NCBI RefSeq assembly: GCF_000219625.1
Contig: NC_018206.1
Coordinates: forward strand, 1,054,001 to 1,118,000
Direction of reading: 5' to 3'
Origin: Zymoseptoria tritici IPO323
Lineage: Eukaryota > Ascomycota > Dothideomycetes > Mycosphaerellales > Mycosphaerellaceae
Length of the DNA stretch: 64,000 nt
The notes under the pieces were generated by a model that searched no databases, had not been told where the DNA came from, and saw nothing but the letters and a program-made list of their open reading frames with translations. Of this stretch, positions 1 through 12,459 are shown piece by piece (the first letter of the stretch is position 1; the number at the start of each line of letters is the position of its first letter). Position numbers and translations under genes: made by a program.

Positions 1-2
1 CG

Positions 3-2491
3 AACGGTCTGTTTGAGGGCGTCTCTTGGTGCGGATTCGGGGAACCGTGTCGGGACGTGGTCATCCTACCACTTACTAGCTCCGGTTCTCTGATAGGTTT
101 CTACGTCCAGGGCCACAACCCAAGGCGACTCTTTGACGATATCTCTGAACTGGCCATCACAAGCACGGCGAGGCAGATAGAGGCGAAATGGATGTCCACA
201 CTTACCGCAGAACAAGCCACAAAGAGGGAAGCAGCGCTTGAGCGGCGAGCCACCGAGAGTGAGAATCGCTTCCGGCAGACGGCCCTCCACGCTCCCTTGG
301 GAATGGTTCAGGTCACGATGGACGAACAGATAAAGTTTGCCAACGAACAGTTTTATGAAATCACTGGTTACGACAGGACCCGATCGGACGTGGCCCACTA
401 CTGGGACTGCATCCATCCGGACGAAGTAGAACGAACGCAGCGAGTCCTTCTCGAGATCTACACCACCGGAGAGCGCTATACGCATGAGCTTCGGCTACGA
501 CGTACATGGAAGCCACCGGGTGAGGACGCAGAGGAGCAACCGGCCTGGATACTGTCGACAAACATACCGGTGTTTGAGAACGGAGAGTTAAAACTCATCA
601 TGAGCTATGTGCTTGAGATTTCGGAGTTGAAGTGGGCAGAATCAGTGCAATCTCGGAACGCAGCCGCCGCTCTTCAGGCCAAGAAACAGCAAGAGGTATG
701 AGTAGGCATTCTATCGCTGATGATTGTGTGCTGACCCTTTCGCAGGAGTTTATCGATGTGACCTCGCATGAAATGAGGTAAGTTTCAACGGCTGAAAGAC
801 CGACAGGCATCGTCCGAGATTGCCCACCAGAGATGCTGGGTCTCAGTCTCCATCACCACGTCTCTATTCAAGCCTTCCTAACTCCTTTCATCTCTGGCAT
901 TCTAGAAACCCCTTGACTGCGATGATGCAACTTGCCGATGGGATCACAACGAGTCTACCGACTAGCGAGTCTACTTCAATCGACGAATACCGTGCTGCCA
1001 TACAAGATAATGTGGATGCCGCACATACTATACTCGCATGCGCGCACCACCAGAGACGTGTCATCGATGACGTCCTGATCCTATCGCGGTTGGAATCGGA
1101 CATGCTGAGCATCACACCTGTCCCGCAGCGACCAAGTCGTACGGTCGATGACATCCTGAAGATGTAAGGAACTGAAGTGCAGAAGGCCTCCATCGTCCGA
1201 GACTGTCTTGGAGGCCGCGCCTTCGTTCATTCCACACTGTCTACGACATCCGCTGACCTTATACGCTTTGCTTTGCAGGTATTCTGGTGAAGTCGCGATG
1301 AACGGAACGTCGATGGAGCCCATCCGAGATCCATCCATCGATGATCTGAATATCGACTACGTCTTGCTCGATACGTCTCGGCTGGCCCAGGTGCTCATCA
1401 ATCTCCTGAGCAATGTGAGTCCAGCAGTTACATGTACTAAAGGCTTGCTAATTCCGACGTAGGCCATCAAATTCACCGCTCAACGACCAGTACGAGAGAT
1501 CACTGTCAGCTACGGCGCCAGCCGTTGGCCGCCTCGGGTCACCACGTCTTTCGGCGACATTGACTGGGCCAAGTCGAATGGATCTCCACACAGTACCGCA
1601 TTGCCGCCTCTTGCGAAAGGTGAGGAGCAGCTATACATATGGTTTTGTGTACAGGACACTGGCGCTGGCATGACCGCCGAGGAAATGAAGCGTCTGTTTA
1701 AGCGATTCTCCCAGGCCTCCTCCAGAACGCATATCGATTACGGGGGGTGTGGGATCGGGCTGTATATTTGCCGACAACTCGCAGAAAAGCAAGGCGGACA
1801 AGTCGGAGTGGCATCTCGAAAAGGCAAAGGATCTGCTTTTGGATTCTACATCGAGACGAGGAGGGCCGAGGCCATCAACGGCGTCCTTACGCCGTCACTT
1901 GCACGCCTTTCGATCGGTCATGGCGATCTTGGCCTACCGGTGCCGTCCGATGTCAGCGAGATGGCTGTCTTCTCCAAGGTGGTTGACGAGGGAGTTCCCT
2001 CACAGACTGTGCCGGCTTCGCCCATCTCTGCAAAAAACGGTCATAGCCCTGCACCACAACATATCTTACTGTGCGAGGACAACATTGTGAATCAGCGGAT
2101 TCTGGCGAAGCAATTGCGGTCCAAAGGCTGTACGGTCACTGTTGCCAACCACGGACAGGAAGCACTCGAAATTCTGGAGAAGTCCGACTGGCGGTGTGAC
2201 AAGCCTGCGGCCGATACATCTTCCATCGACGTCGTCCTGCTCGATTGGGAAATGCCAATCATGAACGGGCTGCAGTGCTGTCAAAAGATCCGCGAGTTCG
2301 AGACCTCTGGCGAGGCGAATCGAAGACTGCCAGTCATTGCCATCACTGCAAATGTGCGACAAGCCCAAATCGAAGAGGCAATGGCTGCTGGAATGGATAC
2401 TGTCGTTCCCAAACCTTTTACTGTTACGGAGTTATTGGATAGCATTGAGAATCTTGCAAAAAGAAGAGCATCGACAGGCAGCGCAGTTTGA
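3..2491 (+). CDS. Hybrid sensor histidine kinase, 5' end cut by window edge
   Basis: This is the C-terminal 715 residues of a two-component hybrid kinase. Reading is open from base 3, so the N-terminus lies outside the window. Exons are 3-695, 746-777, 906-1163, 1279-1414 and 1463-2491; all junctions are GT-AG and keep frame. In order one sees the end of a GAF-like domain (about residues 1-60), a PAS domain (about 85-215), the phospho-acceptor H-box with SHEMRNPL spanning the 778-905 intron, the ATPase N-box (INLLSNAIKFT), the G1 box DTGAGM, the F-box LFKRFSQ and the G2 box GCGIGLYI. A C-terminal receiver domain has the acidic pair CEDN, the phospho-acceptor Asp in LLDWEMP and the Lys in PKPF. 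Kinase and receiver residues all look intact. Such proteins pass phosphate to Ypd1-type transfer proteins; the signal sensed is unknown. Confidence 0.93.
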
Positions 2492-2841
2492 TTTCAGCAT
2501 AGCGACGACAGGACCAAAAAGCACAGACTGGCATACAAGCCACACACGACGGACCACGGCACGACTCGAGAACATAGCATTGGACATGTGGACGTTCCTA
2601 CGAATTCGCCGGCGTGTTGTTTCACCGGCGAGCAAGAAGCCGCGATGTTTTGATTCGTTGCATGCGGGAAGAAAGAATCCAGGGAACCTTTGTTCACGTG
2701 GCGAATCTGCTTTGGGTATCAATAGCATTCCAACGCTTGCATCTTTTGGGATTCAGGAATGCATGCCGTGCCCTTCTGTGTTTTGCCTCCTCCAAACAAC
2801 GACAACTTCACCTTGTTCTGACGAGCAAATCAAAAGACATC
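2492..2841. other. Intergenic spacer, kinase to receptor gene
   Basis: 350 bases between two genes in the same direction. It must hold the kinase 3' UTR and the receptor promoter. I see no RNA gene, repeat or convincing open frame. Confidence 0.5.
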
Positions 2842-4535
2842 ATGGCGTGTCCGGCGCCGTTCCTGTCGCCCAATGACTTCCCGTCAACAGGCGGATGTAA
2901 GTTGAGATCGTCAAGCATCCGCGACCACAGACTGACGATGTGCGACAGATGTTCCCGGCCGATTCTGTAGCAATGTCACGCCCGAGTTGACATGTTGCTT
3001 ACCGTGTCCGACCGACAAATATCTATACTCGGACGGTAAGGTTTCCGAAAACTTTTACCTTCACGCCGCACAACTGACTTGCACAGGTTTCGTCAGGTCC
3101 TTGGAAGTGGGTTACTGGTGGAACATACCCAGCTTCATCTGCCAAATCTTCCTCCTCGTCACATGGCTCGTTCTTCCTCCAGAAGTCAGCCATCGACACT
3201 ATCTTAGCATCGGGATCTGCATTTTCCTCACCATCTTACATCTCTCATTCATCATTCCGCTTGGGACCAAGCCCGATATCTGTTGGAATGAGATCACTCC
3301 GAGTGATATGAATTCGGACAATTCGTGCGCGGTCTCCGGTGGGATGCTGAGCTTGGGAGCGATGGGCGTGGGTGTATGGCGTACGTCGCAGCAGATGACT
3401 GAATTGTTAGGAAAGGACTCAGCTAACGCAGATCTTCCCAGTTCTCTTGCGCTCGCTCTGGATCCACCTCCGAGTATGCTGGGACGTCAAGGAGACGAAG
3501 GTCCTGAGATATGCGGCTCATGGCGTTGGCATTGCTTTGCCAATACTCTTCCTCGGCCTCAGCCTGGGGATCACGGGCATCTCCTATCGTCTCTCCACCA
3601 CTTGCGTACCCAACGACCGCTATTCCTTTCTGACCTGGTTCGGCTGGCTGACAGCTTTCGGCTGCTTGGCGACTCTCATCCAGATTGTCACCATCTTCTT
3701 CTGTCTCTGGGTCTACCTCCGAGCTTTCTTCCGTCCTGGCGGCGAAAGCACTTTACAAAGTACGGCGGGGTCCACTATCGGCAAGTCGGCGATGGAGATC
3801 GATGCGCCACCGCGGAAGAAAGTCGCCTGGAAGAGAGTCAAGTCAGTGCTGAAGTCTCAATGGCGTAGCATCTTGCTCTGCATTGTCGTGGCCGTCTCCA
3901 CCATCTTCTACGGTACTGTCTTTATCGCCACAGGAAAGGTGGCCGGAACTACCAATAAGAACAGCAAGGAGCTGCAAGAATGGGCTCTTTGCCTGGTGCT
4001 GAACGGTGGCGACAAGACACCATGTGGAAGTGTTGCGCCCATTATCGGCATCAACGAGGATGCCGTCCGCGCTGTGTGGCCCATTGCTGGCGTAGGTCGA
4101 ACGATTATCCCCTCGCAGTTCCCATGCTAACTATCCTCCCAGCTCACCGGAACGTTGACTTTCATTCTCATGATCCGCAGAGACATGCTCACGGGCTGGT
4201 GGCACATCATCCGATACCGCAAACGCCAAGGCAGCGTCGGCGAAGAAGGCTTTCTGGTCGCTCCGTTCATGACACGAAGCGCAGCGAAACCACTCGACTC
4301 GGAGAGCAAGCACGAGAAAGAGATGGATAATACCCAGCCTCCTATGTACACGCCACATCCGGATGTTGGGAGACCTTTTACGCCGGTCTCGCCGCTTTTG
4401 CCGCTGAGTGCCACACAGCAGCAGACTGGAGGTATCAACTGGGAGCAGAGCAGCAAGCCGCGAGCTGGGAGTCCGTATCGTGCTGGCGAGTTGTCGCCGG
4501 CGCATTTGCAGGAGAGGAGGTTGGCTCCGGAGTGA
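2842..4535 (+). CDS. Frizzled/Smoothened-like seven-helix membrane receptor
   Basis: Five exons (2842-2896, 2949-3035, 3087-3380, 3442-4091, 4143-4535) give 492 residues. The extracellular N-terminus is Cys-rich (CSN, TCCLPCP motifs at about residues 25-42) and is followed by seven hydrophobic segments. The extracellular loops carry further Cys residues. The cytoplasmic C-terminus, from about residue 375, is polar and rich in Pro and Ser. This layout fits the fungal receptors related to class F (Frizzled) GPCRs, which lack animal-style Wnt-binding context. The start ATG at 2842 is the only one that joins to the Cys-rich exon in frame. Ligand and G-protein partner are unknown. A general seven-helix membrane protein is the alternative reading. 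Confidence 0.8.
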
Positions 4536-4811
4536 ATGCGAGTCACGCGGAAGACCAGTCGTTTTAATGTTTTGGACAAAGTAATACTTAATATGTTCAG
4601 CAACGATGCTTTGAATGTGCAAGTTATGTCTTCTTGTGGCCTGCTTGAATCGAGCGGTTGTCAGTCTTCTCACATGATGCAGTTATCCTGCATAACTCTC
4701 AGCAGGTGCATTGCTGAGTAGAGCGACTTCGAATCAGGCAACAATGCGAAAGATGGGAGTGTAGGTGTTGAAATTCCGATCCTATTCAAGCATCTCCCAC
4801 AGATACACCTC

Positions 4812-6564
4812 TCACAAACTCTGCTTGCCCAAAATCTTGTTCGGCAATAATGCCGTCGTAACGACACATCCCAGTGTAATCCCACCTGCGAAATACAACA
4901 CCTTCCTAACCGCATCCTCATTCCGCACTCCCTCCTCCGGCAGGATATTCTGAGCAATCAACGGGCTCAGAATCGAGAACAATCTGCCCCAGAAACTTGC
5001 AATACCACACGCTGTGCCTCTCACGGGCGCCGGAAACACTTCGGGCGTCCACCCGTACAGCACAGCATTGAACATGGACTGGAAAAAGTACTCCATAGTG
5101 TTGAGCCCGATGTTGGAAGCTTGGCTGTTCGCTGCGCTGAAGAGGAAGATCGAAACGCCCATCAGCGCGGAAGAGATCATCATGGTCAGTTTCCGTCCGA
5201 CGTGCGGCATGCCGTACATGAAAGCGCCGATGGCGACACCGACGATGCCTGGCGTGTAAATTGCCATGTAGGAGCGGTATGTGAATTCGAGGTCGAGGTT
5301 GATTTTCGCATTTTTGGTGGCGAGGATGAGAGGAAGATACGTTCCTAAAAGAGTGTGTTAGTCGAGACCGAAGTCACGGCGAGGCTGCAGTGAAACTGAG
5401 CGACTCACCAGCCAGCGTGAAGCCCGAAGCGTCGCAGATATATGTCAGCCAGACGAGAATCGTCAGGCGAGTCATTTGCCAGTCCGAAAAGAGACGCTTG
5501 TATCTCGACATCTCGGCGCCAAAGTTTTGGCGTATGGAAGATGGCTTCTTGGCTCCGTCGAAATATTCAGACGAGGAATCTTCTTGATCCAAAGCATCAA
5601 AGTCGGAAAGCGAGATTCCACACGATCTGCCGTTGGTGTTGGCAACGTTCTCCAGGACGGTGATTGCTTTCGCATTGTTGCCGCGATAGAGCAGATACTT
5701 TGGCGATTCCTGCATAGTGAAGACTATGAAGCGGGCGATGAACACGACCAGAGTGATGGCTCCAAGAGTGAACATCAGATACCGCCAGCCCATATTATCA
5801 GCTTTGCTGCAACATGGTGTTCCGTCTGCGACAGTCTTGCACGACGGTAAGGGATCAGCTTCGCTAAAGTTTGGCTCGCAAGAGTAGTTCGGAATGAAGC
5901 CATAGGCGATAGCAGACGTAATGACGACTCCAATCGGCTGAAAGATGGACAGCAATGCCAGCAGGAAGCGCTTGTTCTGAGGGATGAATTCCAGGCAGAT
6001 GGTCGTGTCGATCGGGATGTTACCTCCAATACCGAAACCGACAAAAGCCGTGACAACCAGGAACGAGGTGTAAGTGTTGCAGCCTCCCAGTGCCATGCCG
6101 AAGACGCCACTGATCAGCACTGTTAGGTTGAACGCCCACTTTCGGCCGATAATGTCTACGAGCACGCCCCATGTGAACGCGCCCGCCGTGAGACCGGAGG
6201 AGAACGCGATTGATATATTTCCGGATTCTTGGCCACCGAAGCCCAACTCCTGTTGCAGCGGGCCTAGGACCAGACCAAATGCTTGCGCCCATAGCAAATC
6301 GATGAGGTATCCGAAACCGCACAACAGCCAGATGTACCACTGATAGCGGCCCATGCCATGGCTGTCGATCTCGGCATTGATGAGCAGACACTTTTTATCG
6401 TACGACGACATCCTGGTCTGCGGCAGCGAGTCGTCGCCAAAGGTTCTTGATGGGTTCCTGGTTGTTCGATGTGATGAAACAGAAGAGAAAGTGTTTCGTG
6501 CTGTGGTGTTCTGCTGCAGATCGTCCTCGTGCAGCAGTGGCACGCAGGAATCATTCCGTGCCAT
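4812..6564 (-). CDS. MFS transporter, SV2/sugar-porter-like
   Basis: Two exons (6564-5409 and 5344-4812) encode 562 residues with 11-12 membrane helices after a polar N-terminus of about 75 residues. Helix 2-3 loop has the MFS signature region (VDIIGRKWAF), and a long loop rich in Cys (PSCKTVADGTPCCS) lies between helices 5-6 or 7. The central cytoplasmic loop of about 80 residues carries many Ser and acidic residues. The second exon opens with TYLPLILATK and ends in GKQSL. The pattern resembles the SV2-type organic ion/sugar MFS permeases common in ascomycetes. Substrate cannot be inferred. The intron (5345-5408) has a clear GTGAGT donor and TTTAG acceptor. Confidence 0.88.
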
Positions 6565-7162
6565 GCCTCAGGTAATGATGACGAGTGGGCAGCCCTCGCT
6601 TCGCCAGCTACGAAGCAGGGAAAACTTTGTGGGACGGCGTGGAAAAGAAAAGCAAGAGGATAGAAGAGGAGATGATTTGCAGTGGTACTGGAGCGGCTAG
6701 CGTGCCGTGTATCTCTGCCTTGCTGCTGGGCACTCTTGTTGTTCTCGAGGCGATTGCGGATTACGCATGTCTTCTTCTGATTGCGTGAAGTAGCATTCAG
6801 CTTCTTGGAATGTGTCTAAAAGAACCCCAAATGAGCAGGAATGGCACGATGGATCATACTCGAAAGTATGTTCGAGGATACCATCTCTGGGCATTTTCGA
6901 ATCTTGATCTTCAGGATCGAGTCATGTCGTCACGCGAACATGCACGGACCAGCATAATAGATTGAGTTGCGGGGAACGGAGCTGTTCCCGTCCGATCGTG
7001 TTGACGGGAATAACTGGTTGGTCACGAGTGATGAACGAGGACTGAGTACCATTGGTCTTATCTATGTCTTCTAGATCTGGATCTGGATCATTCAAGCTGA
7101 GGGCGGTAAGGAAATCTGTATACTCCGTGAAATCGAGTTAACGCTGTGTCGAGTAGCAACTC
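6565..7162. other. Intergenic spacer upstream of MFS and downstream of GT2
   Basis: About 600 bases containing the MFS gene promoter and the 3' end of the glycosyltransferase gene. A 60-codon open frame on each strand shows no recognisable protein. No repeat or RNA gene is seen. Confidence 0.4.
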
Positions 7163-8904
7163 TCACACGACACTCCCAACCTGTTCCGTCCACCTCCTCT
7201 TCGGTCTCGTGAGAGCAAGATGCCACGCCGATATCGCGCCCAGCGCCAGCAGTGATGGAAACACAACAACAGCAAATGTCTCGTTGATCGCGTTCCGCTT
7301 TTTGTAGTTCATCGACTCCGACAAAGCTTTCATCGAAGCCGCCAATGTCAAGTACACCCATCCACCACACCATGCGTATTCTGGCATCGTCAATCCAGGT
7401 CGCGCGCCGCGATCGAATGGGTTACCCCATGAGTTGTTGAACATGGTGAACAAGCTCCAGATATGGATCGCCGGTTTCGTTAAGCTGTAGAAGATGTATG
7501 ACGGGAAAAGGTAAACGAGGTCGGTCCATGGGATGCGGTCTGCGGCTGTGAGGAGAGTGTATATCAATTCCACGAGGAGAGAAACAGCGAGGTCGTATTC
7601 GGATAGTCGGAGGAACCGTTCTCCCGTGAGGACGAACCATACCAGGTATGCACATGCCACGAAGGGCATCAACATGTCTTTCATGACGTACATGGTGAAG
7701 TAAGGGTTCATCGTTGTGTAAAGGCCATGCGATGACAGACGTTGGAAGTGTGTGCCTCTTGACCAGCGCAGTTGTTGTTTGAACCAGCCCGCCAGACTTG
7801 TGGGTACGTCGGTCCAGACCACGGCGTGAGGAACATAGTATATCTCCCAACCGGCGTGCAGAAGCTTGGCCGTGAGATCACGGTCTTCGTTCGTGACGCA
7901 TCGTCGACCCCAGGCTGAGGCGGAGTACCAGGTGATGAGGACTTGTTCAAGAGCAGTGGCTCGGAAGGCACAGGACGGTCCGGGTTGACATTCGAGGAAG
8001 CCGGTGGCGGCGGTTTGCGTTCGAGAAACGTCTTGATCAAACCACCACTTGAGCGATTGTAGCTTGCAGAGAAATGATTGGTTCGACTTCCATGTGCTGA
8101 TCCGTCCGCTGGCGCCGCCGGCTTGTGGCCTTGGACGCAGAGAGGCGACAACTTGATCGATGGTCTGAGGAGCGACGACCGTATCAGAGTCGCAGCTGAA
8201 GAGGAATGGGACCTGCTTCGCTCGAGCCATGACAATGCCGGCAAGGAATGTGGTGAGAAGAATGGCCTTCTTGTTGCGATGTGGTTGGTAGATGCAGATG
8301 GCGTCGATTGTGCATAGCTGCGAGCGGTCGATACCAAGCTGGGTTGTAATCTGTGTCTCGACTATAGAGAGCAGCTGGTCGATGTTCGCCGCGATGGCAG
8401 ACTCTGCATCCAGCAGTGCATCACCGACTGGGGTGTCGAGATGTATCGGAGGTGGAGCATCCGGAAACACCTGTTGATTGAGGTCAGTCAAATAAGAAGT
8501 AGAAACGACGCACAGGCAATACTGACATCTCCAAACACTCCAAGCATTGGCATGTCTTCAGTAGTGTCTCCGTCGACGCCAACGACTACCGCGCAGACAT
8601 CAGAAGCCTTCAGTGCCTCGAGACATCTTTCGAAGATGTCTTCCTCTTCTCGCCATCCAACAGCGCATCCGACTGTGTCCTTCGAGGTCTGCTTTTCCAG
8701 AATGACGGCTTCAGGATCGTGGTCGTTCTTCTTGCGAGAAGCAAAGAGACGATCGTAAATGGCGATGAGGATCTCTCCAGAGCGGATCCACGTGCCAGGA
8801 AATCTGAAGGAAATAAACACGCCTGCTACAGCAGAGCATAAAACGATTGTAGTAAGGACGTTGAAGACTTGCCGAATCAAAGTGGCAGAAGATGGTTGAG
8901 GCAT
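7163..8904 (-). CDS. Family 2 glycosyltransferase, Cps1/hyaluronan-synthase-like
   Basis: Exons 8904-8527 and 8470-7163 give 561 residues. An N-terminal membrane anchor (residues about 8-30) is followed by a GT-A catalytic domain with the UDP-sugar region, the DxD-type motif CDSD (residue about 205), the acceptor-side EDRD and the processive-synthase QLRWSRG motif. Four to five C-terminal helices follow. This arrangement is that of processive GT2 enzymes such as fungal Cps1 and bacterial hyaluronan synthase, which extrude a linear polysaccharide through the plasma membrane. Related plant-pathogen proteins are known to be needed for hyphal growth on solid surfaces. A polysaccharide deacetylase gene lies 1.3 kb away in divergent orientation, which is consistent with a shared cell-surface polymer, though that link is inference. 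Confidence 0.92.
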
Positions 8905-10241
8905 GATAGAAAAGCTGATGATAGAAGAGCTGATGAGAGATGCAAGTCTTCACAATAGTGCGACTTCCCGAGCACATATGTACTGCCCAAACCCGGCTCA
9001 TGGTTTCGCCTGCGCAAACCAACTTGGCTTCGACCTCTACCTGATGCTCGGCATCTCCGAGACTCTCGGTGGCGCTGTCGATGAGTTCGGGTTTAAGACT
9101 GCTGATCCGTATCGGAACAGACCATTGAGGAGTATCGCCAGGTCATGTCCGAGTTGCGGGCGAAGAAACCAGATCTAGGATGCCTGTCGATCTGCCACTT
9201 CGATGCACGAACCCGCGACTGCATTGGGGGCGCTGTGCGTGTATCGGGACTATCCTTCGAAGGGCCTCAACCTAGGCTCGTGAATGGTCGGAGTCGCCTT
9301 CACTCTGCAGACTCCTCGCCTGGTTCGGGCCTAAGGGTCGATCCCACGATCATTGGTCGCCGTCATGCCAAGCGTGCTTTCCAGAAATGCACTACGCTCA
9401 GACGAGATCGCGCGCCGCACATGGTGTGTCCAAGGATGCTCATGCAAAAGGTCAAGTGTGGTGTTGAACAGGAGGTCAATGCACTCTCGTGTCGGCGAGC
9501 CCGCAGAATCGCGCTAGGATATAGGCGGCGCCTGCCGTGCGGCACTCCCGGCGTGCTGAATTTAGCCGGCGCTAGGACTTCATCACTTCCCAAGGGTCAA
9601 GGTCTTCCTCTCTCTCTTTCTTCATCGCGATGTCCAAGACGCATGACGACCCTTCATCCCTTTTCCGATACTGCTTGATGAGAATACATTGGCCACGATG
9701 CACGGATCATAGTCGCCACGGCAAAAGCATGGTTTGCGGTGATCAACCCGCTACAGTTCGTGCTAGCGATACAGGCATGGCAGCATCTAAGCCACGCTAC
9801 AGGTCTCAAGAACATACGTGATTGAGTTCTCACGGATGATCCCTTACATGTGGCTGATCTCGCCTCTCACTCGACCAGATGCACGCCCAGGCCTGGGCCC
9901 TGGCAATCACAAGGTTCCGGACCGCTCATCGCTGAGACCATGTGGCATCGCTTTCAGCCGATGAATGCCTGCAGTCAGAAGGTTTTTTGGGTTTGAACGT
10001 TGATGTATTTCTGTCCTGAGGCTCAGGAAGGACTGCAAATGGTACGGGCGATCGTTGTGCCTCGAGCATACGAACGTACGCCTGCAAAGAAGGCGATGAT
10101 GCGGCGAAAGGAATCGCCACACGACTTGAAGAGAGTCTCTGAAAGCAGACGTCGTACTTATCCTACCGCGCAGCGACTTTTCAAGTGCAGTACAATCACC
10201 GAAGTTTGACCAAATACAGATTCCACCACCCAAACCCGAAA
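8905..10241. other. 1.3 kb divergent intergenic region
   Basis: This lies between the divergent glycosyltransferase and deacetylase genes and must hold both promoters. Open frames up to 177 codons (9145-9678) have Arg-rich, domain-free translations without an intron-exon logic; I take them as chance. No repeat was found. Confidence 0.45.
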
Positions 10242-11225
10242 ATGACCAGAAGCAAAGCGTTTGCAGTCTTCACAACGGCAGTGATACTGTGGTATGTGGT
10301 CGCATCAGACTCATCATACCAAGAAGCGCTCTACTTACACGGTCTAGCATATGTTACAAGACGTTCATCAGCTTTCAACACTATCGTTTGTGGGAGCATG
10401 GATCAACATCGCCAGGTCAGTCTTTATGTTGATCTCCCGAGTCACAATGTTCTGACGACAAAAACAGGAATGGCAGTGGGCTGCAGTAGCTCGCCGAAGC
10501 ACGTTGCTCTCACGTTCGATGACGGCCCATCGCCTCATACCAGCAAAGTCTTGAAAACGCTGGCCGAGGCCAACGTTACCGCCACGTTCTTCGTTGCAGG
10601 CGCTTCGGATGAAGAATACTCGCTCGTCGAAAAGACAAGGTGGCTTGTGGAAATCCAGGCTTCCGGACATCAAGTTGAGTCGCATACGTGGGTGAACCCG
10701 GCGATGATGAATACCGAAGCACGATCTAACGCAACGCAGATGGAAACACTTCAATCTCTCGGACGCGGCTCCAAAGGACATTGAGGACAATGTGGTAGGC
10801 AACGAACCCAGATTCTGCATGGAAATTGCTGACCTTGCATCTAGAACATCAACGAGCAGTGGATGATCCAGACAACCGGTCACCGCCCGCGATACCTGCG
10901 ACCACCCTTTGGCGAGTGCGATAAAGTATGCCTGACTACACTTCATCGCATGGGTTATCGTGTGGTCAGGTGGAACCTCGACCCGCAGTGGAGTGTCGAG
11001 CGACAGCGTTGGGTTAATCTCTACACCGAGCTCGAGGAGTCCACAAACACACTGTGGCAGTATCCCATACACGAAGTCTGGTCGACTTTAGGTCCTGTCG
11101 TCCTCATGCACGCTAATATTCCGGGAACAGCGGAGACTCTTCTCCCCGAAGTTCTCGCATTCTACAAGAAAAAAGGGTACAAGTTTGTCTCGATGACGGA
11201 ATGTTTGGGCGGCCGTCAATGGTAG
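10242..11225 (+). CDS. Polysaccharide (chitin) deacetylase, NodB domain
   Basis: Exons 10242-10687, 10740-10794 and 10845-11225 encode 293 residues. An N-terminal hydrophobic stretch (about residues 5-22) suggests a signal peptide or anchor. The NodB catalytic core is clear: motif 1 TFDDGPSPHT with the metal/base Asp pair, motif 2 SHTWKH created by splicing across the first intron (donor after AC, acceptor before ATGG), motif 3 RYLRPPFGECD, and a C-terminal VVLMHANI. Metal ligands His-x-x-x-His and Asp are present. The enzyme removes N-acetyl groups from chitin or a similar polymer at the cell wall. A GT-AG pair at 10416-10467 inside exon 1 is not used, because removing it would break the frame. 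It starts 1.3 kb from a polymer synthase gene. Confidence 0.88.
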
Positions 11226-12459
11226 AAGCTGAGGTCCGCGACACGAAGTTACAATGTTTCCCACTCTCAAGCTCTCGTTTCTCGGGCTCACGTATGACGG
11301 CTAGACCGATTGACCTTGTCGGTGTTTGCGGCAGGGGAGCTTGAAGTTGAATTTTGGGGCGAAGATCCAGTTCCACAACAAAAGCAGGCGCCTGGTCGAT
11401 GCTGTACGCTCAGACCTTCAACCTTGCCGCATCTACACGAGCTTGCAAGGTGTGTTCTCAATACAGTGTGGACCTTCCGCATTGGTATGTCTCGGCCTTG
11501 CCGGCGCCGTCGCCGCCTTGTGGCACGGACTTGCTTTGACCCGGTTGGGAGGCAGAAACCAGGTTGCTACCGGTCGAGGGATCAGATCAAATCGATCGTC
11601 AAGGGCACCGTCACGGTTTGTCGCAGCCCTAAGAGACCATGATCGTTCACGCATCTTCAAGAGAACCCATGGAGATGACCCCTTCTTCGGACAACACCCA
11701 AGGCAGTCTCTATACCGCTCGCTAACGGAACGTTGGCTTCTCTGGATCAACTACGGTCAACAGTCCACAAGGCTCGACTGGCCAGCTGCGGCCTACAGAT
11801 TTCGATGGGATTGTTAGCGGCGCTGATGCAGACAGTCAAATGGGCTGGGCCCAGAACATTCTGCCCCTGCAATATCACGAGAATCCATGCCGAACTCTAT
11901 GCGCATTAGACCACCCTCCGGTGAGAGTCAAAACTCAGCCCCTCGCATGGTTTGGGAAAATCTTCACGAACGCATCATGTCACTCGGCTGAGAGCGATCA
12001 ATGCATGGCAGCCACAGGTGGCGCTGTTGGATGGGTCATGGCGGTGCAACAGCCACTGCGATGATGCTCTTCCTCGTATTCTACGTTTCCAGGAACTTTC
12101 GCTGCGAACGAGGCGCCGTGCGCTCATTTCTGCACTGTCCCAGTGCTATTCTCGCAGTCGCTCGGAGACCCCGAGAGATGTCTCGTTCGTAGTGGAGGTG
12201 GCTTTGCAACAGTCGATCCGACGGCGATCGTCCATGCGTTCCCAAAATTGTTTGCTGCGAGAGACGGCATGGCCTCCGTCGCACTCTATTGCCATGCTAT
12301 TACCGTCGTCGCTCGTAGAACCCGTATGGAGGTTCCTCTCGGTGACGATCATAGCGCTGGCGGCTTTGCAAGAGTTGGTACGATGGCGCTCAGCCATATG
12401 TATCCAGGGCTGTTCGTTAGTTCTACGATGGCAGATACGCTCATCACTCAATTCACGTC
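11226..12459. other. Intergenic region with diverged tandem repeats
   Basis: The left half (11226-11950) shows nothing recognisable. From about 11960 to 12430 there are roughly three degenerate copies of a segment near 160 bases; the two best copies start near 12131 and 12281 and share blocks such as GCTATT, GTCGCTCG and GGCGGCTTTGCAA-like stretches. The frames that run through it contain repeated GGFA-type peptides but no known domain. It may be a decayed repeat-protein gene or non-coding minisatellite. Confidence 0.4.

Noticed and set aside
9145..9678. 177-codon plus-strand ORF
   Set aside because: Arg-rich, no domain, no introns, and in a divergent promoter region; likely chance.
10416..10467. 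GT-AG intron in deacetylase exon 1
   Set aside because: Removing 52 bases shifts the frame away from TFDDGP, so it cannot be spliced in a functional transcript.
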